The notes below the pieces were generated by a model. That model saw only the letters and a program-made list of their open reading frames with translations. It was not told the DNA's origin and searched no databases. A DNA stretch of 64,000 nt from positions 135,001 through 199,000 of the forward strand of contig QVRM01006121.1 of the NCBI GenBank assembly GCA_003439945.1, read 5' to 3'. Below, one piece after another: positions 11,908-24,163 of the stretch (within the stretch, counting starts at the first letter, position 1; the number at the start of each line of letters is the position of its first letter). Both the position numbers and the translations under genes were made by a program. Origin of the DNA: Dermanyssus gallinae (lineage: Eukaryota > Arthropoda > Arachnida > Mesostigmata > Dermanyssidae).

Positions 11908-13030
11908 GTGCCCTGGAACGTGGCGGAACGATCTCGCAGTACTGATTATGTTATGATTACGGCTAGCCCTAGAGAGCGTCTTCAATACGTCTTGACTCAG
12001 GTGAACGAGTGGATAGAAACTCACAACCTAAGCTCGCACCCGACACGACAGGAAAATATCTCCCTAAGCGCGTATTCTGCCGAGAGCCGGTTTCAGGCCC
12101 GGATACTGGACCTGCTGCAGAGCTGTGCGAACGAAGCACCTGACGACGTTGCCCGCTGGATGCAAGCGGCGGGACTAACAGGAGTATGGCTTCGCTTTTA
12201 GCAGGGCCATACTCCTGCTAGGACGGAGTAACTGCCCCGCCGTTCACCTCTGTCCAGAAGACCAGAAGATCGCGCTCGTTAATAAGATGAGGTATCTTTA
12301 GACAGGGGTCTCCGCGGCACTGAACAGCTGCGGCGGGCGACGGAGGAGGCAATCAAAACAGCAGAAACGTTGCACGACTCATGCCTAATATTTATGGACC
12401 ACGACAATCCAAACGGCAAATAATCATATCCGCGTCCGAGTCAGGGTAATCGCGGCGTACCGGACGGTAAGCGCAGCGGCGGCTCTCGTCCTTGCTAATA
12501 CGATCCTCTAGGATCTGAAACCAGCCGTACGCCGCCGCTTATGGGGCGACCCCCGCGCAAGAAGGTCAAGGAGCATCGGCATACAATCGACCTCTGGCAG
12601 AAAGAGTGGGACGGCTCACAAGGGGGTGCCCCAGGATCCAGTCCCCGCGCCGTAATCCCCAACATCAAAACTGTACTGCCCGGCGGGTGAATTCACCTTT
12701 TACACGACCCAGATCCTGACAGCCCATGGCGACTTTCAGTCCTACCTGTTCAGCAATGGAAAGGCTTCCAGCCCCAAGTGCATCCATTGCGGTGATGGAC
12801 CGGAAGACGCCCCAGATAAAACTGCACTGAGGTGTCCAGCATATGCGGAGCAGCGCGCACCCCAACCGCTTCTAATAAATACACAGATTTTTAACTTACG
12901 TGACCTCTGCAAAAATGACGAACTCGCTCTTACACCTTAGCTAAAGCCTTCAAAGCCATTTTGCGGAAGAAAACGAGCGCCAACTACTTGAAGCATCCCC
13001 CCTCCTCGTGGCTCCTGGGGAATACATTCG
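11908..13030 (+). pseudogene. R1-like LINE ORF2 remnant (reverse transcriptase core to C-terminal zinc-knuckle region)
   Basis: The relic begins with a decayed YADD region (STDYVMITASPRERLQ) followed by VNEWIETHNLSSHPT, as after the catalytic motif of reverse transcriptase. Near 12450-12500 the translation reads YRTVSAAAALVLANTIL, the block that follows the thumb in R1-type elements. DLWQKEWDGSQGG follows, then TQILTAHGDFQSYLF, then a C-terminal C..C...C cluster (PKCIHCGDG then LRCPAY), where the His expected in the zinc knuckle is absent. Frameshifts and stops separate the blocks. The clade call rests on block order. Sequence to about 13030 probably represents the tail. Confidence 0.75.
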
Positions 13031-16000
13031 TCAAGAGTAGTAGACTGCCCCCCATGTCTGTTTGATGCGATCCACAAGTAGTTCCCAGTCAAGCCGAAGG
13101 ACGGGGACACGACTGGTTTTTAGTGCCGAGGGTCGGAAGCCAAAAAGAAAGTGTTAGCAACAGTGGTTGAACTAACGGCGTTTTACGCGGCTTTGGTCTG
13201 CTCGGGCATTAATTTTATCCCTGATCATGTACATCAAAGTGCTCGGTGGGCTTGTTCCGTAAGTTTCCTGGTCGGGATAATAATCTCGACACCATGCTCG
13301 CATTTGTGATGTACAACGTATTGCTATTTTATTTCTATGTAAATTAGAAGTGTTGGTAAGTAATACTGTTGTGTATGTAATATGTGGTGTTACTAGTAGC
13401 GCTCCTAGCCAACTTTATAACGTTCGCTAGGAGCGCGGAGAAGTTCTGAGGCAACTTGCGTTCTTGCTGCTCAATGCTTGCTGAATGATGCTAGTTAAGG
13501 AGCTGGCTGCTTTGTAACTAGTATTGTTGATCTTCTATTTATCTATTCGCAAAATAGGAGTTTCTTATAATACAAAAATTATTACAATCATGTCTAAAAC
13601 TGACAGTACAGCGCATTTTGCGCGAGACTTGGCATAACTTTACCAGTACATTTAACTAAGTTTTATATTTGACGCTTGCTAGGAGCTGGTTTTCTCTCAT
13701 TTAGAAACTATCGGGTACAACCAAATACTGGTTGTATCTGAGCTTGCCTGAAGGCCACAGTTAAGCAATGATGACCGCCTATAACCATATGTATAAGCTG
13801 TCTAGTTTTAGAAGGGAGAAAAATCTACGCATCGAGATCAAGCGATGCTCGGTCTATACACTTTCTAGCTTTTCTAGAGCAAGCTCTTTAACTCTAAGGT
13901 AAGCGTTTGTGAGTCTGCAATCCTGCCAGCTGAATAGCCCGTTACGTCTGAGGCAAGACAAGAGGAAACCTTGAGCAGATATAAACCGTCCTTCTCGATA
14001 ATAGAAAACCGATATTGTCAGCGCTTTTGTTCGTATGCGTAACAACGTGTCATTAATAATTAATTAAAATAGACACTAATTCGTGTCTGCTAGAATATTC
14101 AAATGTATGCGGACAAATATGCTCGCCACATAGTTTTTGCTGTCTGTGAATGTTTTTACTACATATTTGAGCTGGAAGGGTGCTAGGCAGAACCTGCTTG
14201 ATAAAGATCTGATTGAGCTAACTCAACACCCCTAACCCAATACTTACGCAAGCTGCCTTTTGGAGTCTTAGAATCTCCTTCACTACGCTGTTTTTTGGCA
14301 GCTGCCAGTAAACTAAGCTGTCTTGAAATGCGTGCATATGCATTCATAAATGCTCTTTGTTAATAAATGCTTTTTAATAAAATCAACCTATAGGCTTTCA
14401 TTTCAGTAAATATTCTTTATGATATATGCCATAGGTTCCAATGAAGAAACATATGTGTGTGCAGTTCGGTACATGCTCAAATTTAATTAAAATGTTTTGT
14501 GTCCTGCAACAAAAATATTTAGTTATCGGGGCGCCGGAAGCAGAATCGATCCTTTAATGTCAAGGTTTATCGGATTATTATTTGGCTATAGGGCAATATC
14601 CCCTGGTGACAAGGAAGAGGTCGCATTTTCTTGTACATCAAGTGCTTTGCAGAGCTAGAGTTTGCGCAGTGTTCGTTAGTGTGCTAAATTTAATATGTGT
14701 AGCATGTAATTGATTGATTTATTGTTCGCTTGGCATGTATACCTACTACCTATACTTTAATACCTACTGAGTATTTGCTTTCCGTTGGGACAACCTCTTC
14801 TTTGTAATGTCGACCAGGTCCTTTTTAACATTTGGTCCTAGAGTTAGGGCCTCTGACAGCTCTATATATCTGCTCTCCTCTAAGGGGGGTCTACTTGATA
14901 ACTTGTACGGCAGCACCTTCATACGCGAATGAACAGAGACTTACTGCATTGCTACTTGCTGCCTGCTTGTTGCAAGCACGCCCATCTGTACCAGCGCGTC
15001 TGGCCAAAAGCCGGCGGTTCAGCCTACAGATTCGAAGGCATTCGTATACGAGATAGATGGGCGTGCCTACTATTAAGGTGGCTGTGACCAAGCGCACTTG
15101 TCCCATTATGTTTCCTTAAGCGTGGCACGATATTGATGACCAGGCGGAAGAGAGATAGCCCTAGGGCTTATGCTTTGCCTGGTTGGCTGTTTGCGCACAA
15201 CGGGTATTACATCAGAGATAGCCGCCGCAGTGTAGCTGAAACAGCAGCTACGAGGTGACCCTTAGATCACGAGACATGTGCGATCCTGGCTGAGTTATAA
15301 GCCACCCCTTTTGTTATCCTATCCTCTTGGTCTATGCGACCACGCTTTACTTACTGCTAATTAGTACAGTGCCTGTTAAATTGCGTACAGTTGCACAGAA
15401 ATGACCTTACGTGTGCGTAGCCGGTGATCGGTGAGAACGCTTTCGTACTTGTTCTTCTAGCAGCGCTGTTGTCTTATGCATCTTAACGTTCTACATAGAG
15501 CAAACATTTACTCAGCAACATTTGACATTAAGTCTTACTAAATAGCTATTTATTTGAAGCTATTCTTCTGTTGTAAAATTAGAGTCCTGGCTTTACCGTT
15601 ACTACGTAACTTCCAAATGCATTTAGGTACGCTCATGATATCACCCCTAATTGCATCTTTTTTGCTTTCCATGAGGAAAGGTCTGAAAAATAAAGCCTGC
15701 CTAAAGTTTGCATCAAAATTCTTAAGCACTACTTATATAATTAGTTTATATATATCACCATCATGATATATATATATATATATGTATGTATATGCTATAT
15801 CACGTTTGAGGCTGAGCCTGAATTTTTGATTGGCTTGGTGGGTTTCGCGACGAACGGGAGAGCATGAACAACGACGTTTGTTCTGGCCAATTACCAAGGA
15901 TGGCTACGAAAAAGACGTAGCGGTAATTAGAAAGATTGTGCTCGCCAATCAACGAACTACCACCAGGGAGATGGGCCCACAATGCTCAATTCTCAGTAAA

Positions 16001-16103
16001 AACTCACCCAACAGTTACGTCTGCAAAACCTTCGGAGTTGGAAAACGATCGGTAGGCTTCAGAAAGTCCTGAGAAATGACGAGTCATGGCTATGCGGCTT
16101 TTT
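13031..16103. other. non-coding DNA, mostly AT-rich
   Basis: No gene is supported. Features seen are a hairpin at 13399-13436, a 12-bp inverted pair (gcacgcccatct at 14976-14987 and its complement at 15055-15066), and a (TA)n tract at about 15766-15792. A frame at 15830-16072 has coding-like composition but no recognised domain and may belong to the retroelement relic that follows. Confidence 0.5.
13399..13436. repeat. GC-rich hairpin
   Basis: gcgctcctagc (13399-13409) pairs perfectly with gctaggagcgc (13426-13436) across a 16-nt loop, within AT-rich sequence. Its role is unknown. Confidence 0.7.
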
Positions 16104-16650
16104 TTTTTCTAGGGGTGGAAAATGAATTTACGCACACCCGCCTATATTATGGCGGGTAGTGTGAAGCTAAACGCAGGAGGAGAGAGCACATGGCGCACTC
16201 TAGTCCGACCGCACCACCCACGAAAAATCACCCCCCCACCAGAACCCCTTCTGGCTCGGAATTGTGAGTCATTACTTCGAGACCAGGAGGGGGGGAATCC
16301 CACGTTTCAACCCCCTCCTTAGTCTGTAGGGGTGTCCTCAGCAGGTTGCTGGGTTGAATCAGGGGGGGCGGGGGCTCCGGGCGACGAATCGCGTCCGGCG
16401 ATTATTCTCCAGCCGGATCTTTTCGCCCATCAAGGTATTGTAAGCCAGCAGCCCAGTTAGTCGTCGAATCGACCATGTGCGCAACGATCATTTGCGCGGT
16501 AAATGCCCGCAGGGTGAACGGTGAGCCATCTCGGTAACGCAGATAACGCCGTACACGCCTTAATTGTGTGCGCGGCATCCCGGCGACGAAAAGAACGCAT
16601 ATGTCCGTCGTTGCTTTACCAATCTTCATCACGCCTGGAACTGGTCATGT
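16104..16650 (+). pseudogene. probable LINE-derived segment related to the R1-like relic at 55.6 kb
   Basis: The segment 16104-16290 shares an ordered series of short matches with 55615-55790: a start around atttacgca, then atggcgg with agtgt, and later ggctcggaat with a following cttcgaga/cttcgaaat block. The 55.6-kb copy lies inside an R1-like ORF2 relic, so this piece is likely from a similar element. From 16380 the sequence becomes GC-rich with no recognised motif. Evidence is by eye only. Confidence 0.35.
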
Positions 16651-17858
16651 CCGCTCAATGCCTGGGTAGTGTAGTTTAGCGCCTGGGCAGTATAGTATGC
16701 CATTAGTCCTTAGGCCGTATACCAGTTGTGGCGCAAGTCAGCCACCATGTTGCCACAAGGACTGGAAAAACCCTAGATATCTCAACATGCCCGGCCCTCG
16801 GCGCCGCATTGGAAATAATGCCTCACGGCGATTTTAAGCCCGTAGGGGAGACGGAGTATGGTATATAATTTAAACAACCTTATTAAACATGTTTTTTTTA
16901 ACTCTAAGGTTACCTAATGCGCAATGGAATGGCGTGCATTACTGTGTAGAATCGCACCCGCGTGCTCCTTTTGAATGTCTGCTGATTTGATTTTTCTGCT
17001 ATTACGACAGGTATGCCGAGAAAATCAGTATTTATTAAATTGGACGGTCTTACAGCCTGCTATAGGGCGGACACACAACCGGCCCCCTCACCTCCCCGCC
17101 ATCCGAGCTACGCCATCCGAGTGGCATCGGCTGTTGTGCAGAGTCCTGTCACGGTCGGGCACAGAACTGCACTGGCATGAAACACTGGTCCCCTCCAGCT
17201 GCCCTTTCCTCGGCAGAGACGGAAAGTGGACGAGAATAACAACAAAAAATCAACACGTGTCGAACAAGAGGCAGAAAAAACGCGACGGGCAGCAGCAGCA
17301 ACATCCAAGCATCGAAACAACCACAATAAAAGCCAACAAAGAACAAAGAGAACAAAGATGAATTAGAAAAAAAAGCCAATTGAAATGGCGGCGCGCAGCA
17401 GCTACGGCAAGTAGAGTATGGTCTGCTTGAAGGCGTTTTAGTCGTTGGCAGTTCGAACCTAAAACGTGTTAAAAGCTTTGGGATGGCATTATTGGGAATG
17501 ACAAACATTGCCATGTTAATGGACATGGAAAGGTGATTATGCGCAAAAGAAACTAAAAACAGATATCGGTGGAGTGTATTTTGGAATCTATGGAGCTCGG
17601 TTGGTTGCTCGGGCACACCTCTCGTGAGATAATGACAAATCCACCTGGGCATATAGCCGTTTAGTTAGATCCTGTAAAACCGTCACGTAAAGACGATCGT
17701 AGGATAGCTAAACAAAAATGGTATTTTCGGGACAATTTAATGGCTCTGCAAAAAACAGAAAATAAAGTCTCATTTTAATAATTCATTAGAAACCGTACAG
17801 CCCCTTGGACCATCTGGTATAGCTGGCACCACTTCCCTCTGAATTAACCTGTCATAAT

Positions 17859-17902
17859 AGGTATTCAGTACTCCGGTGCTCACACCGGAGAACTGAATAC
17901 CT
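17859..17902. repeat. 20-bp stem hairpin
   Basis: aggtattcagtactccggtg (17859-17878) pairs with 17883-17902 across a CTCA loop, with one mismatch in 20. Flanking AT-rich bases extend the symmetry only weakly. It is not a recognised terminator or transposon end. Confidence 0.8.
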
Positions 17903-18184
17903 AATAATAAGGCTCCCGAGATGGTGGCGTTTGTATATTTCTTAGACACACATTTAAGTTTTGCAATGTTGAGTTAGATAATGATAGTATTGATGCAATA
18001 GCGCTAAACGTATTTTCAAAATAATGTTGAGTTAGAATGGCACGTTTTTATGCTACGAATGCTGGCGTGCGGCCGAAGCGCAAGAATCGCATAAAAATAA
18101 TATGTGACTTCTCTAAAAAATTCCGTCATGGTACCTCATTCGGAGTGCAGATAGATAGATGGCTTGGCGCTTACGTAATGATAT

Positions 18185-18262
18185 CGCTCCGCGTGGAGCG
18201 CTAACTGAAGCAGACTAGTGTGCTTGAAGCTGTCTGAAGCAGCATAGTGTGCTTGAAGCTGT
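18185..18262. repeat. 6-bp stem hairpin followed by two tandem 29-bp units
   Basis: cgctcc and ggagcg (18185-18200) form a small perfect hairpin. Directly after it, two 29-bp units at 18205-18233 and 18234-18262 differ at only two positions; both end in gtgtgcttgaagctgt. Confidence 0.8.
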
Positions 18263-19720
18263 GTTGAGATCGTACGGACAGACGGGTGATCTAAGACGGG
18301 TGATCCGCAGACGAACGTCACGCAAACACGTGCATAGCTGTATAGTTGTGTTAACTTATTTATGATACGGCCGATGCAACTTCACGTCCCAGTGCCCGTA
18401 AAGCCGCCATACAAAGGAGTCCAGGTTTTTATAGAAAGTTGTCTGTAGGCCGGCAGGCCACATATCAAATCGGCAAACTAGTGCTATATCGACGACTACA
18501 GGTTCGAAAGGTGCAAGTCGTTTGGCAACATAGACTCCGTGTTTTGTCTCCGTGTTTGAAGGAAGACAAGTAAATAGGTGACCGACGACGATAGAATCGA
18601 CCACGACAACGACGACGACAACAACAACAAGAACACGAACGACAACAACGCAAGAGCACAAGCAGGGTGGGAAAAAGACAGAGCGGAAAAGACGGAGCAG
18701 GAACGCTGAAATAGGAATGTGGAAGTGGAACGCGTCCAGCCAGGGCGGAGGCGCTACCAGCGCAGAGCCACCAGCCAGCATTAGCAAAGAATCTGATAAA
18801 TGGCGGCCAAAGCAGAAGCAAAAAGCATAAAGTGAGGGGTTGCACACCAGCGAAGCATCCTGGTCCCTGGGGAAAAAAGGCTCAACGCGAAACAAAACGT
18901 TAGCTTGAGCGCAGCAGCAATAACGTTGATTATGCTCAACGTTCAATTTGGGCTCTCAAATTGGGGCCTTAGCTAACACGGGGAATTCACTGCAGTTACC
19001 GTCGGCGATCTCAATACTGATCTTCTGAAAAGTGGCGGAGCCGTTGCAACAGTTATAGATACCTTCAATCTTCGCAATCTCCCGGCAGGGTGTCGCATCG
19101 AGAGGCTTCGTTTTGTCTTTCGACAAAAACGTCAATAAGCACTCATGCCAAGTGTGTGCGCCTGGTGTAGCAAATCGAGCTAGTGGTGGAACTGTAGGCT
19201 ACATTTTTTCTTGGAAGTACAATGAAACGTTTCGCAAAATCATTTAAACAATGGGATATCTGGCTCTACGGTGCTTGCCGAAATGACCGATTGGAAAGTC
19301 CAAATCAGTCGAACATGTCAACGTAACGGGTGCATTTTGCGAAGTCAATTATGGCCCTATAATGGTCTCCAAATAACGGTTTGTATCCCTGGCGATACGT
19401 CATCAACGTCTCTGTAATGTCGGCACTCCAGGCTTCGATCGTAGCTCGTTTTTGTGCCGTTGAATCTCTCGCCTACAAAACTCTGCCCGTGTTCTCTAAA
19501 CAGGGCACCGCCAAGCTTCTTATCAGTTCGCTGGATGTTGCCTGATTTCAATCGTTCATAAACCGACAAAACTGCATTTCCTAAAAACCGAAGTTACTAA
19601 GACTTCGCGTAAGTGCTACCGCTTTTCGTTACCGAATCGATGCATTCAAGCGTGCTTGCCTTGGTAGGCTTCAATTCACAAACTACAATCAATTACAGCG
19701 AGTTTATTAATAACGCTTTG

Positions 19721-19963
19721 CCGATGATTATTGCCGCTAATTAGGGGACACAACCAAAACACTTCATCATACCTTATAAACTGTGACCACCATCTGAAGA
19801 GCCGCCAACCAGTATTTGGTTAGCTTGTGAATTGCACAAATGTATCACTCCACAATGGGATCTTCCAACCAAATACTAGCTGACGGCTATCCAGATGATG
19901 GACACAGTTAATAATGACGACGTATTTTGGTTGTGTTCCATATTTAGCGGCGATAACCGTCGG
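19721..19963. mobile_element. small palindromic element (MITE-like, about 243 bp)
   Basis: Arms of about 105 bp (19721-19825 and 19864-19963) are imperfect inverted copies. Matching blocks, read inward, are gccgctaa, acacaaccaaaa, aactgtg, ccatctg and agtatttggtt. The loop is about 40 bp. No coding content. The symmetrical decay suggests an old fold-back MITE. Target-site duplication and family are not determined. Confidence 0.65.
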
Positions 19964-22307
19964 TCTAGAAGTAAAAAAAAAACAACCTCCTTTAAGATGT
20001 TTTTAATTCTAGATCCATTTGTGGATGCTCATTTCGTTCCGTAATCAAAAACCTTTGCTTACGGCTTCCGTGCTTCGTTGTGAGGGCTAGGCTGTTCGAC
20101 TAAACGTTAAATGCAAGCAGGTAGCGCCCGAAGCAGAACATTTATTTGGAACACCATTTGGAGACTCTGCGCAGAACGGCGTGCTGTTAGTTTAGCAATA
20201 TTTAACGTACTGTTGAGACAAGTCGGGGTGTTTACCTTAGCCTGACTGGGTTTCATTTGTTAGATGTAACAAATGTAAAAGTATTCATAGCAAAGAAACC
20301 AGTTGTATATTTAGTGCCTTCGACGTCGACCCGTCGACTGGTAATGTAAGATCCTACAAAAATGGTGTAAACGATGCCGGCTGCTTCCAACTCTTTGACG
20401 GCAAAATGGCATACCCAAATGCGCACAGCTACGCGCTTGACCACTGCCTACGTAGACCCTTCGAGTCTTCTGAGGACAGAGAGGAGAGCCTAAAAGCTAT
20501 GAAGTGCTCGTACAAGTGCCGGTTGCTAGGTGTTCAAACAGCACGACATGTTCCTCTAGCAGTCTGTCAACGTATGTATAACGATCTAATAGCAGCAAGC
20601 TAGGAATCGGATGCTTTCGGAGACAGGACATAAAAATTTTCGGTGCTTAGATGCGTATTTATTAGTTGCTTGTTTTAAATTCCAAATATAACTTCATTCG
20701 ATGTTTATGGTTTATTATCTCATACTGTAGCATTTCGTATTATGGCTCAAGGGCTTCGTGTATCTAGACTAGTCTTTCAATTCAGCCCCTTCTTTTTGGT
20801 TTTCTCCCGGTCCTTCTCAATTGGTTTTCTTTAATAGGTGCTTTCCCTTTACTTCCTGTTTAAGTCTGTTTCTTGTTCTGGAAGGATCATCTCTCTGCCT
20901 TGTTCTGCAAAGTCTAGTTAAGCCGCTAAAGTGTTTCTAAACTGGCGGCAAGGCAATGGTCGAAGCATCGCCAACGTTGTTCTTTCTATGGCTCTCTCGT
21001 TGTCCTCTCTGACGTCCTCATGTGTCCCCTCTTCTTCAGTCATATTCTGCGACCCGGGCCGATGGCAATGCAGTGGGAAAGGGGTGACCTTGGGAAGAGG
21101 CTACATAGAGACCTGTCCACTGGAGCGAACGAGACGATAGTTGATGATAATAACTTTCTCTGAATAAATATTTAAGCCTAGCGGGTCTACTGGGCCTTGT
21201 TGGAATTACTCAGGCCGTTGCAGGCGCCGTCCACTCATCAATGAACGCTAAATGCATTCTGACGGAAGACGCTCGAAGCCAGTTTGTTGTATTCGCGCCC
21301 GAGCATGATCTCGCATCCGCACTGCATCCGTACCAGAGTGCACATACCATTGACAATTTGCTGCTCTATTTCTGGGACAAAATGTATAATGCAAACAACT
21401 TCACTGACTTGGCCAGGGCTTGGAGTGAGCAGGTCATTTGCAGGGCACTTCAAAAACTTGCTATGACATTGGGGTGAGGTTTCTGCCGGAAAATTATTGT
21501 CCCGTGGTGCAATGTCTCATGGCATATACAGATGTATATGAAATCCAAACTTGGGTGTGGGCGCAAACCAGGGAATGATGCTAGCGAACAACAATGCCTA
21601 AAGAGCTGGATAATAAAGCCCAAAAAGTTGGATAATAATATTACGTATTCGTTATGCCGCATTGATACAAACATACTTATTAAGGATGTCGCTAGAGCTT
21701 TTGTTCCAAAAGGGCTTTTTAGGTGCCGTAGTGCTAACACTATAAAGTCATAGTACTGAACTTGTATCTTGTTTCCTTTAATTTACCTCTACTACTACTA
21801 TTACTACACAGGTAGACAAGCGCATGATTCTCAGAAGAAACACAAATAGCTATAGAGCAAGGCGAGTTCACTTCGTTGCATCGGGCTGGTGCGTATTTCG
21901 CTACTGAGATACAAAACGTTAGCTCAACGCATAGAGAGCTCAGGCCAGCGAAGAGAAGGATCAATAAGGCGCAGTTTTAAGGCCCCGCTTGCGGAGTTCC
22001 CATATTTTGCTGAACAATCTCTAACACGCCACGCTCAGCATCTGCCAATAAGGTGACCTCATCAAGCAACATTCCTACTGCCCTCAGGAGAACGCCATCC
22101 ACACCTGTCCGTTGAATTGATATGAGCAACAGATAACGAGGGATATTGTCAAAGCCCCATTATCAATCAAGCTTTTATTTCACCATAAATTGGTAGATTC
22201 CCCAAAGCCCCATTATAAGCCGGCTATTTACTGAAAGCGCATCAATCGTAAGGCCGAAAGTCCGTGTACGCAGTCTATATAGTGTAAATAAAAGTATATA
22301 TATTTAA
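19964..22307. other. non-coding DNA; one weak coding-like stretch
   Basis: A plus-strand frame at 21241-21474 (MNAKCILTEDARSQFVVF...) has balanced composition and stays open for 78 codons, but no domain was recognised and no splice context is convincing. A frame at 20406-20603 is similar. Otherwise AT-rich with no features. Confidence 0.4.
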
Positions 22308-22428
22308 AACGCTCTGACAACCGCGTTTTATATGTTCGTTGTCGCACGCTAAGATGCCCGTGGCACAAGAGCGTCTAAACCACTTATCGTGATCGCGTTC
22401 TTGTTACTGAACCCATATGGCCTTTTTC

Positions 22429-22432
<4 letters not shown>
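22308..22432 (+). repeat. dispersed repeat family, member 2
   Basis: Starts aacgctctgacaaccgcg and shares gctaag, gtggcac and cgtctaaa in the same order as the members at 10801-10907 and 34507-34605. Compared with member 1 it extends further, through a gatcgcgttct block and an atatggcctt block (atataggctt in member 1). It runs straight into a (TA)n tract at 22432-22480. Confidence 0.65.
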
Positions 22433-22466
<34 letters not shown>

Positions 22467-23156
22467 TATAAATATATATAATTAGTTATTGAACCATGTA
22501 TAAGTTAATTATATTGCATTTTATATGATTTACTTATCGGACAACGAAAAATATTCTATATATATATATATACAGGGTGTTACGTAAAAAGTGGTACTTC
22601 TTTCGAGGTTTGATAGAGCTCGGCAAGAAAATAATTTTTCCCAATGGGCGGAAGCCAAGAAAACGTTTTGTTTAGGAGTGAGGATGAAATTTAGAAAAGT
22701 CGTTATTCTGCCTTATTTTCTCCTACATAGTTGTACAAAATCTACGTTTGCGGGAGAACCAGTCAACGCATGAAGCAACCGATCATACCAGTGTGTTCGG
22801 CGGAAAATTTTGCATAACCTAAATGACACCTAACGCAAGCTAGCAAAAAGCAAATAGGTGGAATAAAAAAAATCATAAAAAGTCGATTTGTTGTTATAAC
22901 TTACGTTGAAGCTTTCACGTGCAAAATCTAAAAATTTTGCCATTGCGCACAAATGACGAACACTCTCTGACGATAGCAAATTTAATGCCCGTCATTTTCG
23001 TACCAAAGTGATGGTGCTGCGTTACGTAGTTGCTGAGAAACTAGGCTTTTTCGACAGCCATATCAAAAGCAAAGGCATGCATACTTCCTAGCATCTTGAC
23101 CTGCTTTACCACAGAAACCACTTGCGCACGTCCAGAAACACACCAGCATTTATTTA

Positions 23157-23720
23157 TTATAAGAAGTGCTCGAAGTTCCGTCCGCCTACCACTAAACACG
23201 TTCTGTAGCGATTGCACAGGCTCTCTTGCACTCGTGTAAATATGTTAGGCATTGCCCTAACGGCGTCAGCAGCGTTGAATATACGGTCAACCAGATCTTC
23301 ACGCGATTCAACGGGGGTTTCGTAGACAACACTCTTTAGGTAGCCCCACAAAAAAAGTCGAGGCTTGTTAAATCGGGGGAGCGAGGTGGCCAAGCTATAG
23401 ACCCGCCTCGGCCGATCCACCGATTCTTGAATGCTTCGTTTAGGTATTCTCGAACCGTAGCAGAGTTGTGTGGCGGCATTTTCAGACGAAAGCTTTCCAG
23501 GATGCCTTCTAACAACTGGGTAACGTATGAATCAAAAACGCGCGATACGCAGCTGCATCTAATCTGGCGGAAACAAACACACCAGCATTTGTTTACGCTG
23601 AGCAGCCGGCTTTGTTTCGAAATTATTCGCCGTTCGCACAAGCTTCTATCGGAAATTTGCGCGGGCTTTGATTCGGAATTCGTCATTCGAGACGCCAAAA
23701 CACCATAAGAAAAACCGCCA
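23157..23720 (-). pseudogene. transposase C-terminal part, left arm and loop of copy 1
   Basis: Read on the minus strand from 23720, a frame through the loop continues into the arm with ESFRLKMPPHNSATVREYL, RSPDLTSLDFF and then the C-terminal ending GGRNFEHFL. The RSPDLT.LDFFLWG box holds the third catalytic Asp of the transposase. In this arm a homopolymer of 7 A (8 in copy 2) at about 23350 shifts the frame right after LDFF, so the product is broken. The segment with the second catalytic Asp (HDGA) is deleted. The part encoded by the loop has no recognised similarity to transposases. Confidence 0.75.
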
Positions 23721-23768
23721 ACGCCAAAAGCTATAAAACGAAGTGTCAGGTCTGCCTATCGCGCATTT

Positions 23769-24163
23769 TTGATTTATACGTTACCCCAGCTTTTGGAAAG
23801 CGTCCCAGAAAGCGTTCGTCTAAGAATGTGGTTCCAGCATGATGGCGCCACACAACTCTGCTACGGTTCGAGAATACCTAAACGAAGCATTCAAGAATCG
23901 GTGGATCGGCCGAGGCGGGTCTATAGCTTGGCCACCTCGCTCCCCCGATTTAACAAGCCTCGACTTTTTTGTGGGGCTACCTAAAGAGTGTTGTCTACGA
24001 AACCCCCGTTGAATCGCGTGAAGATCTGGTTGACCGTATATTCAACGCTGCTGACGCCGTTAGGGCAATGCCTAACATATTTACACGAGTGCAAGAGAGC
24101 CTGTGCAATCGCTACAGAACGTGTTTAGTGGTAGGCGGACGGAACTTCGAGCACTTCTTATAA
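23769..24163 (+). pseudogene. transposase C-terminal part, right arm of copy 1 (retains the HDGA box)
   Basis: This arm alone keeps LPQLLESVPESVRLRMW followed by FQHDGA, the box with the second catalytic Asp. The frame is then lost by a small deletion before the PHNS block, and again in a 6-T run before GTGGGGC (8 T in copy 2). It resumes at 23969 and runs to the ending GGRNFEHFL and TAA (24161-24163). If the missing bases are allowed for, the second and third Asp are about 41 residues apart, which points to the DD41D branch of the Tc1/mariner superfamily. That spacing is an inference. Confidence 0.7.

Larger units (their letters stand above)
16651..19720. other. non-coding DNA with GC-rich patches and small repeats
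   Basis: Contains an imperfect 21-bp tandem pair near 16673-16700 and a GC-rich patch at 17070-17400. It also holds a hairpin at 17859-17902, a 29-bp tandem pair at 18205-18262 and a CpG-containing (ACA/ACG)-rich patch at 18590-18760. A 196-codon minus-strand frame over that last patch is driven by the triplet repeat and is not called a gene. No other gene is seen. Confidence 0.5.

Noticed and set aside
14976..15066. 12-bp inverted pair as transposon ends
   Set aside because: Short, with unrelated sequence beyond the 12 bp and no TA or other target duplication.
18356..18946. 196-codon minus-strand frame with a polyvaline run
   Set aside because: The Val/Cys runs come from an ACA/ACG triplet repeat; no domain and no splice context.
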